Numbered from the stretch's first letter, positions 44,307 to 53,242 are shown. The stretch: 64,000 nucleotides of DNA from Chryseobacterium sp. PMSZPI (GCF_002835665.1 NZ_PIZV01000070.1:62001-126000), one strand, 5' to 3'. Notes: generated by a model not told the origin, from the letters alone. A program made the numbers and translations.

Positions 44307-46343
44307 ATGTCAAACAGAAAGATGATTACGGCAGCTTTGCCTTATGCAAACGGTCCGGTTCATATAGGACATTTGGCAGGTGTTTATATTCCTGCGGATG
44401 TTTACGCAAGATTTCAGAGAAGATTAGGAAAAGATGTAGCATTTATCTGTGGTTCGGATGAACATGGGATTCCTATTACCATAAGAGCAAAAAAAGAAGG
44501 AGTAACTCCTCAGGATATCGTTGATAAATATCACGGAATCATTAAAAAATCTTTTTCCGACTTAGGAATTTCATTCGATGAATATTCAAGAACAACCTCT
44601 AAGAACCATTATGAAACCAGCCAGGATTTTTTCAAGGTTTTATATGAAAAAGGAAAATTTACGGAAGAAGTTTCTGAACAATATTTTGATGAACAAGCTG
44701 GAGAGTTCCTTGCTGACCGATATATTGTAGGAACTTGCCCAAACTGTGGTAACGAAAATGCTTATGGGGATCAATGTGAGAAGTGTGGTTCTACCCTATC
44801 TCCTTCAGAATTGATCAATCCAAAATCGATGCTAAGTGGAAATGTTCCTATTCTTAAAGAAACAAAAAACTGGTATCTTTCTTTAAACGAGTACGAAGAT
44901 TTCTTGAATGAATGGATTATTGAAGGTCACAAAGATGATTGGAAACCTAATGTTTACGGACAAGTTAAATCTTGGCTTAATGATGGGTTGAAACCACGTG
45001 CCATGACCAGAGATTTGAACTGGGGAGTTCCAGTTCCACTTCCAAATGCAGAAGGAAAAGTTCTTTATGTATGGTTTGATGCCCCGATCGGATATATTTC
45101 TTTTACGAAAGAATGGGCAGAGAAGAACGGAAAAAACTGGAAAGATTACTGGCAAAGTGAAGACAGTGACCTGGTACACTTTATCGGAAAAGATAATATT
45201 GTATTCCACTGTATTATTTTCCCATCGATGATGAAAGCGCACGGAGACTATATCATGCCTAAAAATGTTCCTGCATTTGAATTTCTGAACCTTGAAAATG
45301 ATAAGATCTCAACCTCAAGAAACTGGGCAGTATGGGCACATGAATATGTTGAGGACTTCCCGGGTCAACAGGATGTTTTAAGATATGCTCTTCTTTCTTC
45401 CGCTCCGGAAACCAAAGATAACAACTTTACATGGAAGGATTTCCAGACGAAGAATAATTCTGAGTTGGTAAATAAATTTGGAAACTTTATCAATAGAGTT
45501 ATCTCTTTTACAAATAAAAACTTCGAAGGGAAAGTTCCAAACGGTACTTTAGATGAAGAAAGTAGAACAGCTATCAAAACTGCAATAGATAAGGTTAGTA
45601 ATCATTTAGAAAAATATGAATTCAGAAATGCTTTGAATTCATTTATGGAACTTGTTGATTATGGGAATTTATATCTACAGAATGCAGCACCTTGGAACTC
45701 AATAAAAACTAATCCAGCTGAAGCTGGACAGACAATGTTTGTTGGTGCTCAAATAGCTGCGGTTGTTGCTCAATTATGTGAACCTTTTATGCCATTCTCT
45801 GCTGAGAAGCTATTTGAATATTTTAATATTGAGAAAAAGAATTGGTTTGATTTACAAAATTCTGAAATACAAATTGAAGCAGGGCACAAAATTGAAAATG
45901 CTCCGTTGCTATTTAACAAGATTGAAGACAACGTTATTGAAGCACAGATTCAAAAACTGGAAGATACAAAACAAAACAATAAAAAAACAAACCCTAACGC
46001 AAACCCTATGAAAGAAGAGATCACTTTTGATGATTTTACTAAAATAGACCTTAGAACAGCAACGATTTTAGAAGCTGAAAAAGTTGAAAAAGCAGATAAA
46101 TTATTAAAACTTACTGTAGATACAGGAGTAGATGTAAGAACTGTTGTTTCAGGAATTGCAGAAAGCTTCACCCCTGAAGAAGTTATTGGTAAGCAAGTAA
46201 TGATTTTATTAAATCTTGCACCAAGAAAAATCAGAGGAATTGAATCTCAGGGAATGTTATTATTAACGACTAAACCAGACGGAAAATTATCTTTCGTAAC
46301 ACCGGACGACAACAATGTTGAAAACGGTATTGAGATTGGATAA
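44307..46343 (+). CDS. metG: Methionyl-tRNA synthetase with C-terminal tRNA-binding domain
   Basis: A 678-residue cytoplasmic class I aminoacyl-tRNA synthetase charging tRNA-Met. The HIGH motif is in PYANGPVHIGHLAG (residues 19-22) and the KMSKS equivalent reads DKISTSRN (~332). A zinc knuckle is visible as CPNCG..CEKCG (~143-160). Residues ~570-678 form the Trbp111-like OB-fold tRNA-binding domain (FTKIDLRTATILEAEKVEKADKLL, then RGIESQGMLLL), which promotes dimerisation and tRNA binding. Length agrees with the dimeric form. Single gene. Confidence 0.98.
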   Translation: MSNRKMITAALPYANGPVHIGHLAGVYIPADVYARFQRRLGKDVAFICGSDEHGIPITIRAKKEGVTPQDIVDKYHGIIKKSFSDLGISFDEYSRTTSKNHYETSQDFFKVLYEKGKFTEEVSEQYFDEQAGEFLADRYIVGTCPNCGNENAYGDQCEKCGSTLSPSELINPKSMLSGNVPILKETKNWYLSLNEYEDFLNEWIIEGHKDDWKPNVYGQVKSWLNDGLKPRAMTRDLNWGVPVPLPNAEGKVLYVWFDAPIGYISFTKEWAEKNGKNWKDYWQSEDSDLVHFIGKDNIVFHCIIFPSMMKAHGDYIMPKNVPAFEFLNLENDKISTSRNWAVWAHEYVEDFPGQQDVLRYALLSSAPETKDNNFTWKDFQTKNNSELVNKFGNFINRVISFTNKNFEGKVPNGTLDEESRTAIKTAIDKVSNHLEKYEFRNALNSFMELVDYGNLYLQNAAPWNSIKTNPAEAGQTMFVGAQIAAVVAQLCEPFMPFSAEKLFEYFNIEKKNWFDLQNSEIQIEAGHKIENAPLLFNKIEDNVIEAQIQKLEDTKQNNKKTNPNANPMKEEITFDDFTKIDLRTATILEAEKVEKADKLLKLTVDTGVDVRTVVSGIAESFTPEEVIGKQVMILLNLAPRKIRGIESQGMLLLTTKPDGKLSFVTPDDNNVENGIEIG

Positions 46344-46366
46344 TGACATTATTTTCCCAATTAAAT

Positions 46367-46402
46367 AAAATGGCTGCTTCTTAGGAAGTGGCCATTTCTT
46401 TT
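46367..46402 (+). terminator. Terminator after metG
   Basis: Stem AAATGGC..GCTTC/GAAG..GCCATTT with two mismatches and a 4-nt loop, followed by TTTCTTTT. Confidence 0.7.
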
Positions 46403-46765
46403 GGAAATAAAACAATGCTATTTGTGAAAACATTGGTATCTTAAGCATCTTCCTTCCCCAATTATAAAACATTTATCATCATCTTTGTTATCCCTCAAGG
46501 ATTCAGACAGCAATATTCACAGTCCTGTTATTTAATCTAAAGTATGATAAGAATTATGCAAATAGCCTGTCAGCCGTCGAGATCCTTTCAGGACGACAAC
46601 TATCCGGCAATATCAAAAGTATTCATGAAAATATAAGCTAAATCTGTGTTAAAGTTATAAGTATATAAAATACCATTACAATATCATTCGATAGAGAAGT
46701 TTAGCCAATTCTACTAATATTACATTCTACAATCACTTTTTATTCTATATTTGCCCGCATAATTT
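46403..46765. other. Intergenic gap without recognised gene
   Basis: About 360 bp of AT-rich sequence. The only feature seen is an exact -7 box TATATTTG at 46746-46753, 12 nt before the next ATG. No tRNA fold, credible gene or repeat copy was recognised. Confidence 0.5.
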
Positions 46766-47443
46766 ATGGTAAGCAAAAACGTATTAAGGAAACTCTCCGA
46801 CTCAGAATTAGAAAAATATTTAAAAGAAGGTAATCGGTTTGTTCCGGAGGCTGTTCAAATGGCTTTTGAAATTCTGGAAGAAAGAGGACGTATATTCGCA
46901 GAACAGGAAAAAACAGCTATTCAACAATTAATTCAACGTAAAGAAGAGGCCGAAGAAACAAAACTAACAGAAGAGCGGGAACTCTGGAAAGATCATATTA
47001 CAGAAGATCCTGAAGCTGTCAAGCTGTATTCGCGAACGACGATTTTTATAAGCAGTATTTTATTCAGCATCATTCCGGGAGCCATATTACTCTCTCTGAA
47101 TTTAATAAAATTAAAGAAATATTTTGCAGCCATCCTTACGTTATTATTTGGCACCTTGTTTTTCTTTGTTCAAAGGTTTGTGCTTTTATCCGGTTTTAAT
47201 ATCGATACCTCATCAAGATACAGCCCCGGAATCGGTATTATCGCTATCGGTGCTTTAAGCCTTATTGTTATCTGGGTAGTTGCCATTCCGAAGAAACTTC
47301 CATATAGAGCGGCTTCTTATATTTTCCCAATTATTTTATGCTTAGGGACTACCCTGCTTATATTCATATATTTTCAGGAATGGTTTGCTTATTTTCCATT
47401 GACAAAAATTATCTATATGTTCAGATATTATTCAGGAAGATGA
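46766..47443 (+). CDS. Hypothetical membrane protein with cytosolic helical head
   Basis: A 225-residue protein. Residues 1-80 are charged and helical (LRKLSDSELEKYLKEGNRF, then EILEERGRIFAEQEKT), and 90-220 contain four hydrophobic segments. No family recognised by name. A TATATTTG promoter box lies 12 nt upstream. The stop codon TGA is the first three bases of a pentanucleotide repeat. Confidence 0.7.
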   Translation: MVSKNVLRKLSDSELEKYLKEGNRFVPEAVQMAFEILEERGRIFAEQEKTAIQQLIQRKEEAEETKLTEERELWKDHITEDPEAVKLYSRTTIFISSILFSIIPGAILLSLNLIKLKKYFAAILTLLFGTLFFFVQRFVLLSGFNIDTSSRYSPGIGIIAIGALSLIVIWVVAIPKKLPYRAASYIFPIILCLGTTLLIFIYFQEWFAYFPLTKIIYMFRYYSGR

Positions 47444-47465
47444 TATGATATGATATGATATGATA
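47441..47465 (+). repeat. Pentanucleotide tandem repeat (TGATA)5
   Basis: Five perfect TGATA units in a row starting at the stop codon of the upstream gene. Slippage here would change the 3' untranslated region but not the protein. Confidence 0.85.
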
Positions 47466-47528
47466 TAAGATAATATTATATAACCCGTTGTGCATTTTGA
47501 TATTAAATGTCAGTTCAGAATAAAACAG

Positions 47529-47680
47529 TTTTGAAGTCGGGAGCTGGAAGCTGGGAGTAATGAAGGTTATAAAGAATAGCGATTCATATTTTTCATCGAT
47601 CTTGAGGCAAAAATTAATGATATAATACACTGTTGGTCTTTACAACTGAAAGTAACTTCCAGCTTCCAACCCATTTACCA
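47529..47680 (+). repeat. MITE-like repeat, copy 2
   Basis: A 152-bp element highly similar to 22538-22682 and in the same orientation, with ends GGGAGCTGGAAGC and CTTCCAGCTTCCAACCC forming an imperfect terminal inverted repeat. It lies between two convergent genes, behind the lanB operon. Confidence 0.75.
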
Positions 47681-47725
47681 TAAAAATTGGATATTATTGA
47701 AATCATGATAAAATAGTTACTCTTA

Positions 47726-48580
47726 TTACTTTGTAGATTTTTGATAAAGATACATTTTATAATATCTCTGCAAATAATCATAAATCACCATTTCAAATAT
47801 TCTTTGGTTAGAAACAAAAAGCCTATTGATATTCATATGAAAAATACTTTGGAAAAAATCCTGCAAAGGCATTCCCAAGGATTTATTTTCATGATGATGG
47901 ATTATATTTTGTAAAACCAAACTGTTTTCCTCAATATTGGAAATAATACAATTTCTCTCATCAGAAAATTCGTTGGTTTCAAGAAATTTCTGATATTTTG
48001 GTTTAAACTCCCGATACTTTTTATCTAATTGAGAATTGAGCTTTTTATCTGCATTAAACTCTTGCTTAAAAGCATCATTGAAATCTTTAATCCAATCTAG
48101 TTTTTCCTGAATAGAGAGGTGAATTTTATTCAAAATTGCATCAATGCAAAAAAGAGAAAAAATGATTTTTTCTTCATCATCATAATGTAGACATTGTAAA
48201 GTGAACTCACTGTTTTTCCAAAATAAGTTTTCAGCTTCTTCAATGGTATTCGCACCATAGCGTTCAATTTCTCTATTATAAGTATCGAATATAATATTTG
48301 AAACTTCTCCGCTTTCTATATATTCTTGTAAAACATCATTAATCCTATCGAATATTTTGCTATAATCGCAAGTATTATTTAGCCTAAACCTTATCCTCAA
48401 ATGAGGTTTAGGATCATAGTAACGAATAAAAAACCATTTTAAAATAAAACCATTTTCTTGAAAAAATTCTATCAAAGGTTGTACTCCTTCTTCTAAAATA
48501 AGATCAGCAGTCTTTACACCTGTATAGATTTTAAGGTAAAGCCATTCACTTCCCAGACTCAATTTTCTTTTTACCATCAT
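47726..48580 (-). CDS. Lanthipeptide/thiopeptide-type elimination protein (SpaB C-terminal-like)
   Basis: A 284-residue protein of the SpaB_C / thiopeptide-type bacteriocin biosynthesis family. In split LanB systems it removes glutamate from glutamylated Ser/Thr to leave dehydroamino acids. Visible marks are GSEWLYLKIYTG at the N-terminus and WFFIRYYDPKPHLRIRFRLN (~48-67), the strand-rich signature of the family, plus a helical second half. Its ATG shares one base with the stop of the upstream glutamylation gene (TAATG), so translation is coupled. In full-length LanB enzymes this domain is the C-terminus; here it is a separate protein, as in thiopeptide and pinensin loci. Confidence 0.88.
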   Translation of the reverse strand: MMVKRKLSLGSEWLYLKIYTGVKTADLILEEGVQPLIEFFQENGFILKWFFIRYYDPKPHLRIRFRLNNTCDYSKIFDRINDVLQEYIESGEVSNIIFDTYNREIERYGANTIEEAENLFWKNSEFTLQCLHYDDEEKIIFSLFCIDAILNKIHLSIQEKLDWIKDFNDAFKQEFNADKKLNSQLDKKYREFKPKYQKFLETNEFSDERNCIISNIEENSLVLQNIIHHHENKSLGMPLQDFFQSIFHMNINRLFVSNQRIFEMVIYDYLQRYYKMYLYQKSTK

Positions 48581-50793
48581 TAAGATTTTACTTTATGCAT
48601 TGGGAAGATAAATTCACGTTTAAAATCATCATTTTCATTACAGAAGAACTCTTCTATAATGATTGATTTTTCATTTTTTACAGCTTGAATAAAAAGTCCA
48701 GCCATATCATAATTCTCCAGATTCATGGTTAAAGTATTATCAAACTTTACCCATTGAACCCATACAGGGATTTTTCTTTTGTTTCTCCAATTTCTTAGTT
48801 TTAGTAAAAAATCCTCTTTGTCTGAATTTAGTAAATCCAAAGAAGAAATATCTTTTTCAAGAATCTTCCACCTAGCTTTTGAAAGAATAATAGTATCATA
48901 TTCTACTCTTGGCAGAAATGCATAAATATGCTCTAATCCACCCCAACTAAAATAAAGCCCAGATCTGGTATCTTGAGAATATAGATCACACAAAAAATGA
49001 TAAACGGGGAGAGTATTTGTATAATAATTATGAGCATTTGTAAGGTAAGGCTTTATTTCTTTGTTCAGCTTTTTTGAACGCAAAACAATCCTGTCATTTC
49101 TTAAGGAAATATACAAATCCTCTACAGGGATTTGATTTTCGGTAGGCAAAAGTGATTGAGCTAAATAAGGGATTTCAAATTGCCTCAAAGTCGGTCTTCT
49201 GATTACATTTCCTATTCTTGCTTCAGGTAAATGAATTATCTCTGCCAAAATCTCTTCAGAATTGAGTTCTTGTTCTTTTTGCGTAATAATTTTTGTCAGA
49301 TTATGAACTTCCGATTTTTCTGAACAAAATCGCCCCAAAAGGTTAGCTGCACTACTTCCGGTGCTGCTATTAAGGAATAATTTTTCCTGATTATTATCCG
49401 AAATTATTTCTGTCATTAAGGAAATCGTATCCGGTAAATTATTCCATTTCTCTTCAAGATCTTTAAAATCTTCGTCAGATAATTTAATACTGTATTGATT
49501 ATCCAATAAAGCTTCCTGCACTTTTTCATTAAGAATTTGATGAACAGAAGTAAGTTCAATATTCTTGTTTTGATTCTTTTGTGAAACCGGAAGTGGTAAA
49601 TCTTCTAAATAAGGATGAATACCTTTTGCAGAAACATTTTGTTTATAGCCAATACCAACCTCTCTATCGAGAACATATAGCAATGGTAATTCCTGTGCTT
49701 CAAATCTTTCGCTAAAAGCCTTTTTAAATTTTGAAAACTCACTTTCCCTTTGATTCAAAGTGATTTTGTTTAAAAGGCTTATTCCCTTTTTTAAATGTCT
49801 TTTCCATTCAAGTGGCAAATAAACCAAAGATTTATTATAAAGATCAGTCTGGAAGAGATACTTTGGTTCATAATCTATTGCAAAGGACTTTATTAATTTT
49901 TCGATTTCAACATACCTGGAGATTGGATTACTAATGTTTTGGTCCAATTCATTCAGTTTATTTTTTATTAAAATTAAAATTTCGGCTTCGCTTTTTATTT
50001 CTCTTCTGCCTAAAATAGTAATAATAGTATCCAAGAAATCGTTTCCTGAAACGCTAGGCTCTAATTCACTTACCAATACCTGATTATTGATGAGCTCTTC
50101 CACAAATTCTATGGCTTCGTCTTGTGTGATTTCTTCATCAATCAAAATTTCTACAATTTGCTGTATCGTTTTTCCTTCCTTTGAAAAATCCAATATTTGC
50201 TGTAATTCCTCAGAAAGTGGGGCTAAAGAAATAATATATTCCCTTTTTCCATGGGTATACTGGTATTCTATATAGCGGATCCTGCTTCCTACTTTATAAA
50301 TACTGTTATTAGGGCAAAATAAAAGTTTGTTTCTTATTTCCGGTTGTTGCACAAAATGTTGGACTAAGGAAACAAGAAAGTACATATCCAATCTGGTATC
50401 CCGAATTTTGTTGTTAGTTACAGACTGTAGGCTGCTAATTATTGATTTGTCATGCTGAGCAGAGTCGAAACATCCCAATCCAACCGATGAAAATAAGCCG
50501 AATGGAGTACATCGTGTACTTATCCGACTATAATATTTTAAGATGGTTTGCTTTAGTTTTTGATCTTCTTTTTTGGAAAACTCTTTTTTCGAATCAATCC
50601 ATTTATTAATCTCTCTATGCAAAGCTGGTGAAGCCAGATAAATTGCCTCCAAGAAAACGGAATCACTACAAATTTGTTTTAATGCAGCATCAGAAATATC
50701 GGATCCTCCCAATTGGTCCTGAAATTTTTTGCATGAAAATAAAGGAGTACGTACAACATACTCATTAAAGAATTGATAAGGAAAACGTGACAT
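48580..50793 (-). CDS. Lantibiotic dehydratase, glutamylation protein (LanB N-terminal type)
   Basis: A 737-residue cytoplasmic enzyme that, by family, uses glutamyl-tRNA to glutamylate Ser/Thr of a precursor peptide. Lant_dehydr_N marks: FNEYVVRTPLFS at the start, STRCTPFGLFSSVGLG (~93-108), TRLDMYFLVSLVQH (~133), and later GRFCSEKSEV and PEARIGNVIRRP. Between GLG and TRLDM lies an unusual insertion CFDSAQHDKSII (~109-120) encoded by a REP-like repeat. The gene overlaps its neighbours by one base on both sides (TAATG), forming a coupled operon with the S9 peptidase and elimination protein. No LanC gene is visible nearby. Confidence 0.9.
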   Translation of the reverse strand: MSRFPYQFFNEYVVRTPLFSCKKFQDQLGGSDISDAALKQICSDSVFLEAIYLASPALHREINKWIDSKKEFSKKEDQKLKQTILKYYSRISTRCTPFGLFSSVGLGCFDSAQHDKSIISSLQSVTNNKIRDTRLDMYFLVSLVQHFVQQPEIRNKLLFCPNNSIYKVGSRIRYIEYQYTHGKREYIISLAPLSEELQQILDFSKEGKTIQQIVEILIDEEITQDEAIEFVEELINNQVLVSELEPSVSGNDFLDTIITILGRREIKSEAEILILIKNKLNELDQNISNPISRYVEIEKLIKSFAIDYEPKYLFQTDLYNKSLVYLPLEWKRHLKKGISLLNKITLNQRESEFSKFKKAFSERFEAQELPLLYVLDREVGIGYKQNVSAKGIHPYLEDLPLPVSQKNQNKNIELTSVHQILNEKVQEALLDNQYSIKLSDEDFKDLEEKWNNLPDTISLMTEIISDNNQEKLFLNSSTGSSAANLLGRFCSEKSEVHNLTKIITQKEQELNSEEILAEIIHLPEARIGNVIRRPTLRQFEIPYLAQSLLPTENQIPVEDLYISLRNDRIVLRSKKLNKEIKPYLTNAHNYYTNTLPVYHFLCDLYSQDTRSGLYFSWGGLEHIYAFLPRVEYDTIILSKARWKILEKDISSLDLLNSDKEDFLLKLRNWRNKRKIPVWVQWVKFDNTLTMNLENYDMAGLFIQAVKNEKSIIIEEFFCNENDDFKREFIFPMHKVKS
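50447..50473 (-). repeat. REP-like repeat inserted in frame in the lanB gene
   Basis: Read along the coding strand, GATGTTTCGACTCTGCTCAG then CATGACAA matches the repeat family seen at 12070-12100 and 59745-59775 (shared TGCTCAGxATGACAA). It encodes CFDSAQHD within a region where relatives run directly from GLG to TRLDM. Confidence 0.6.
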
Positions 50794-52967
50794 TATTTTT
50801 TTGTGCTTTGTTTTGGTTGGTAATCAGGATGTCCAAGTTGCCAGAACGCAAAAGCAAAAATATCTGATAGGTTTGCATGTCCATGGGCAACAGTTGTATT
50901 ACTCCCATGCCCTCCTTCATAATCTATTTGAAGTAATATCTGATTTTTTGAAGCATCATCAGCCATCAACTTAGCAGCAAATTTTACAGGCTCCCAGGTT
51001 GGTACCCTTGGGTCATTTATACCACCTGTTATGAATGTAGCAGGGTATTTTGTTCCTTTTTTAATATGATTATAGGCATCCATCTCCAATAAAGCCTTAA
51101 ATTCTTTAGAATCTTTTAATGTTCCATATTCATCTGTATTACTTCCAATGGCAAGTACATCTCTTAATGTATTGGTAGTTGGCACTTCCAAAATTGCAGC
51201 TTTAAATAAATCTGGTCTTTCCGTCATTGCCCTACCTACTGTAATTCCTCCTGCACTTGCTCCCCAAATTGCTATTTTTTCTTTTGAAGTAATTTTTTTA
51301 TTTATCAAATATTCTGTACAGTCAATTAAATCTTTCCAAGAATTAGGTTTTGTTTCTTTGTAGCCTCCCAAACGCCATTTCTCACCTTTCTCTCCTCCTC
51401 CTCTTACATGGGCTATTCCCATTACTCCTCCTTGATTTACCCATAATAGATAAATACGAGAAAAGAACGGACTTCGTGAATATCCATATGCTCCATATGA
51501 ATCAATTAACATTGGATTACTCCCATTCCGCTTTATATTTTTATTGTAGATCAGAGATAATGGTATTTCTTCTCCATCTTTTGCCTTTACAATAACTTCT
51601 TCAACCACTATATCTTTAAATTCCGGATATTCTGTAATTGGAGTTATATTTTCAGCAAGAAAAGAATTTGTATTTAAATTATATTTAAAACGCTGTTCTT
51701 CATTCGCCCATCCGGAACAGCTTATCCAGATGTCTGAAAAATCTTTCCCTTTTGCTTGTAAATTTATATTTCCTGAAGGGAAAGGTAGTTTGATAGGAAT
51801 GCTTTTTCCCTCTTTATATAAGTATAATTTCGCTTCAACTCCGTTTTTTGTAGTTGTGTAATAAATACCATCTTTAGTGAATCTATATTGCCCTATCACC
51901 TCATCATTTCTTTCCGGAATAAGAATTTCAGGCTTTTTAAAATTTGGAGCTATTATATTAGTTTTGCAAAGTGTGTAATTTTGAGTGTTATACTGAGATA
52001 AAAAATACAAATCATTATCTACCAGCTGTAAAGATCTAACTTTATCTTCTTTAGTATAGAGAGGTTTCCATGTTTTTTTATCTTCCAATAAATCTTGTTT
52101 AGGAATTATAAATGTTTGCCTGTAATAATTATTATCAAGTAACATTCCTACATAATATTGATCATTAGAATCTAAAATAATAGGGGGCTTTTTTTCATCT
52201 AGTTTTAGATCTGGATTATTTTTAGCAGAAAAAATATCTGTCAACTCTTTTGGGTTTGTCCCTATTTTGTATAAAATAACTTGTGTATTTTTATAGAAAT
52301 CCTGAGATTTAGGATTATTTACCGGAAAGTAAGTATAGAAAAAACGTAAATTATCATTCAACCACTTTATCCCTCCTACATTTGCGGGCATTGTATTGGT
52401 TATTAATTCAGGATGAATATATTTGTTCTTCACATCCATAATAATAACGTCTGCCAACTCTTTTCCTTTTTCAACCATTGCAATGGCTACCCTATCTCCA
52501 ACTGAATTCGGGCTAATATAATTAATTACAAATTCATGATTTTGTTCATTGTTTTTATAATTAGTAGGGTCATAAAGCAACTCTTCTTTTCCTAAAAATC
52601 CCTCTCTATAATAGAGTTTTGCTACTTTTTCATTTCCCTTTTTCTTTAAATAGAAATATTTATCATTATTAGTTATATTTAAATTCGATACAGAATATCC
52701 CTGTCTTGTATCAAACTCCAGCCTTTTTTCTAAATAAAATTTTCTTTTAGGAATCTGGTTAAGGAGAGAGTTAGTATAATCTGTTTGAGTCTTCATCCAT
52801 TCTTTTGTTGAAGAGTCTTCTAAGTTCTCCAAATTTCTGTACTCATCTACTATCTGAGTCCCAAAATACTCTTCTTTGATAGGGATAGATGGTGCTGGAT
52901 TATTTTTTTGAGCATTCACAGGGAGCACGTAAAAAATACTAATAATGATAAATATTAATTGCTTCAT
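50793..52967 (-). CDS. Exported prolyl oligopeptidase-type S9 peptidase
   Basis: A 724-residue serine peptidase. Signal peptide to ~19 (ends LPVNAQ), a beta-propeller (~70-430) and an alpha/beta hydrolase domain with the nucleophile in IWGASAGGITVG (~570), Asp in INDPRVPTWEPVKF (~655) and His in YEGGHGS (~690). Family members cut short peptides after proline; POP enzymes also remove leaders in some lanthipeptide pathways. It lies 3 nt behind the precursor gene and overlaps lanB by one base, so a role in trimming the modified peptide, or degrading it as protection, is likely but inferred. The export signal puts it in the periplasm, after export. Confidence 0.88.
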   Translation of the reverse strand: MKQLIFIIISIFYVLPVNAQKNNPAPSIPIKEEYFGTQIVDEYRNLENLEDSSTKEWMKTQTDYTNSLLNQIPKRKFYLEKRLEFDTRQGYSVSNLNITNNDKYFYLKKKGNEKVAKLYYREGFLGKEELLYDPTNYKNNEQNHEFVINYISPNSVGDRVAIAMVEKGKELADVIIMDVKNKYIHPELITNTMPANVGGIKWLNDNLRFFYTYFPVNNPKSQDFYKNTQVILYKIGTNPKELTDIFSAKNNPDLKLDEKKPPIILDSNDQYYVGMLLDNNYYRQTFIIPKQDLLEDKKTWKPLYTKEDKVRSLQLVDNDLYFLSQYNTQNYTLCKTNIIAPNFKKPEILIPERNDEVIGQYRFTKDGIYYTTTKNGVEAKLYLYKEGKSIPIKLPFPSGNINLQAKGKDFSDIWISCSGWANEEQRFKYNLNTNSFLAENITPITEYPEFKDIVVEEVIVKAKDGEEIPLSLIYNKNIKRNGSNPMLIDSYGAYGYSRSPFFSRIYLLWVNQGGVMGIAHVRGGGEKGEKWRLGGYKETKPNSWKDLIDCTEYLINKKITSKEKIAIWGASAGGITVGRAMTERPDLFKAAILEVPTTNTLRDVLAIGSNTDEYGTLKDSKEFKALLEMDAYNHIKKGTKYPATFITGGINDPRVPTWEPVKFAAKLMADDASKNQILLQIDYEGGHGSNTTVAHGHANLSDIFAFAFWQLGHPDYQPKQSTKK

Positions 52968-52970
52968 TTC

Positions 52971-53141
52971 TTAGTTTCTCACTGATACAGTATTTTGAGG
53001 TATTAATGTTATTGGCTCATCACTTCCATCATTTATAAGCTGATTATTTCCTCCTCCACTAATTGTTTTCATTTCGTTAATTTTCATTATTTGTAATTTT
53101 TTTAACGACAATTTCTTTTCTGATTTAATATTCTTTTTCAT
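52971..53141 (-). CDS. RiPP precursor peptide, class I lanthipeptide-like leader, cysteine-free core
   Basis: A 56-residue peptide. The leader (1-30) is basic, MKKNIKSEKKLSLKKLQIMK then INEMKTISGG, of the type found in Bacteroidota class I lanthipeptide precursors (pinensin-like KKLSLKK). After the glycine run at 29-31 the core is NNQLINDGSDEPITLIPQNT then VSVRN. It holds two Ser and two Thr that could be dehydrated but no Cys, so lanthionine rings cannot form within it. First gene of the operon precursor / S9 peptidase / LanB / elimination protein. A lone -7 box candidate (TAATTTTG at 53235-53242) lies ~95 nt upstream. Confidence 0.8.
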   Translation of the reverse strand: MKKNIKSEKKLSLKKLQIMKINEMKTISGGGNNQLINDGSDEPITLIPQNTVSVRN

Positions 53142-53234
53142 TATACAATTATATTAAAAATTCAATAGCAAAAGAAATAATATTTTTTTAAAATGCAATA
53201 AAAACACTCTATGAATTTATAAATACATAATAAT

Positions 53235-53242
53235 CAAAATTA
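53235..53242 (-). promoter_or_regulatory. -7 box candidate of the RiPP operon
   Basis: Minus-strand TAATTTTG fits TAnnTTTG; no -33 TTG is at proper distance. It lies in the intergenic region shared with the divergent regulator gene. Confidence 0.3.

Noticed and set aside
47726..53141. Standard class I lanthipeptide (nisin-like) cluster
   Set aside because: The precursor core has no cysteine and no LanC or LanT gene is adjacent, so lanthionine formation is not supported.
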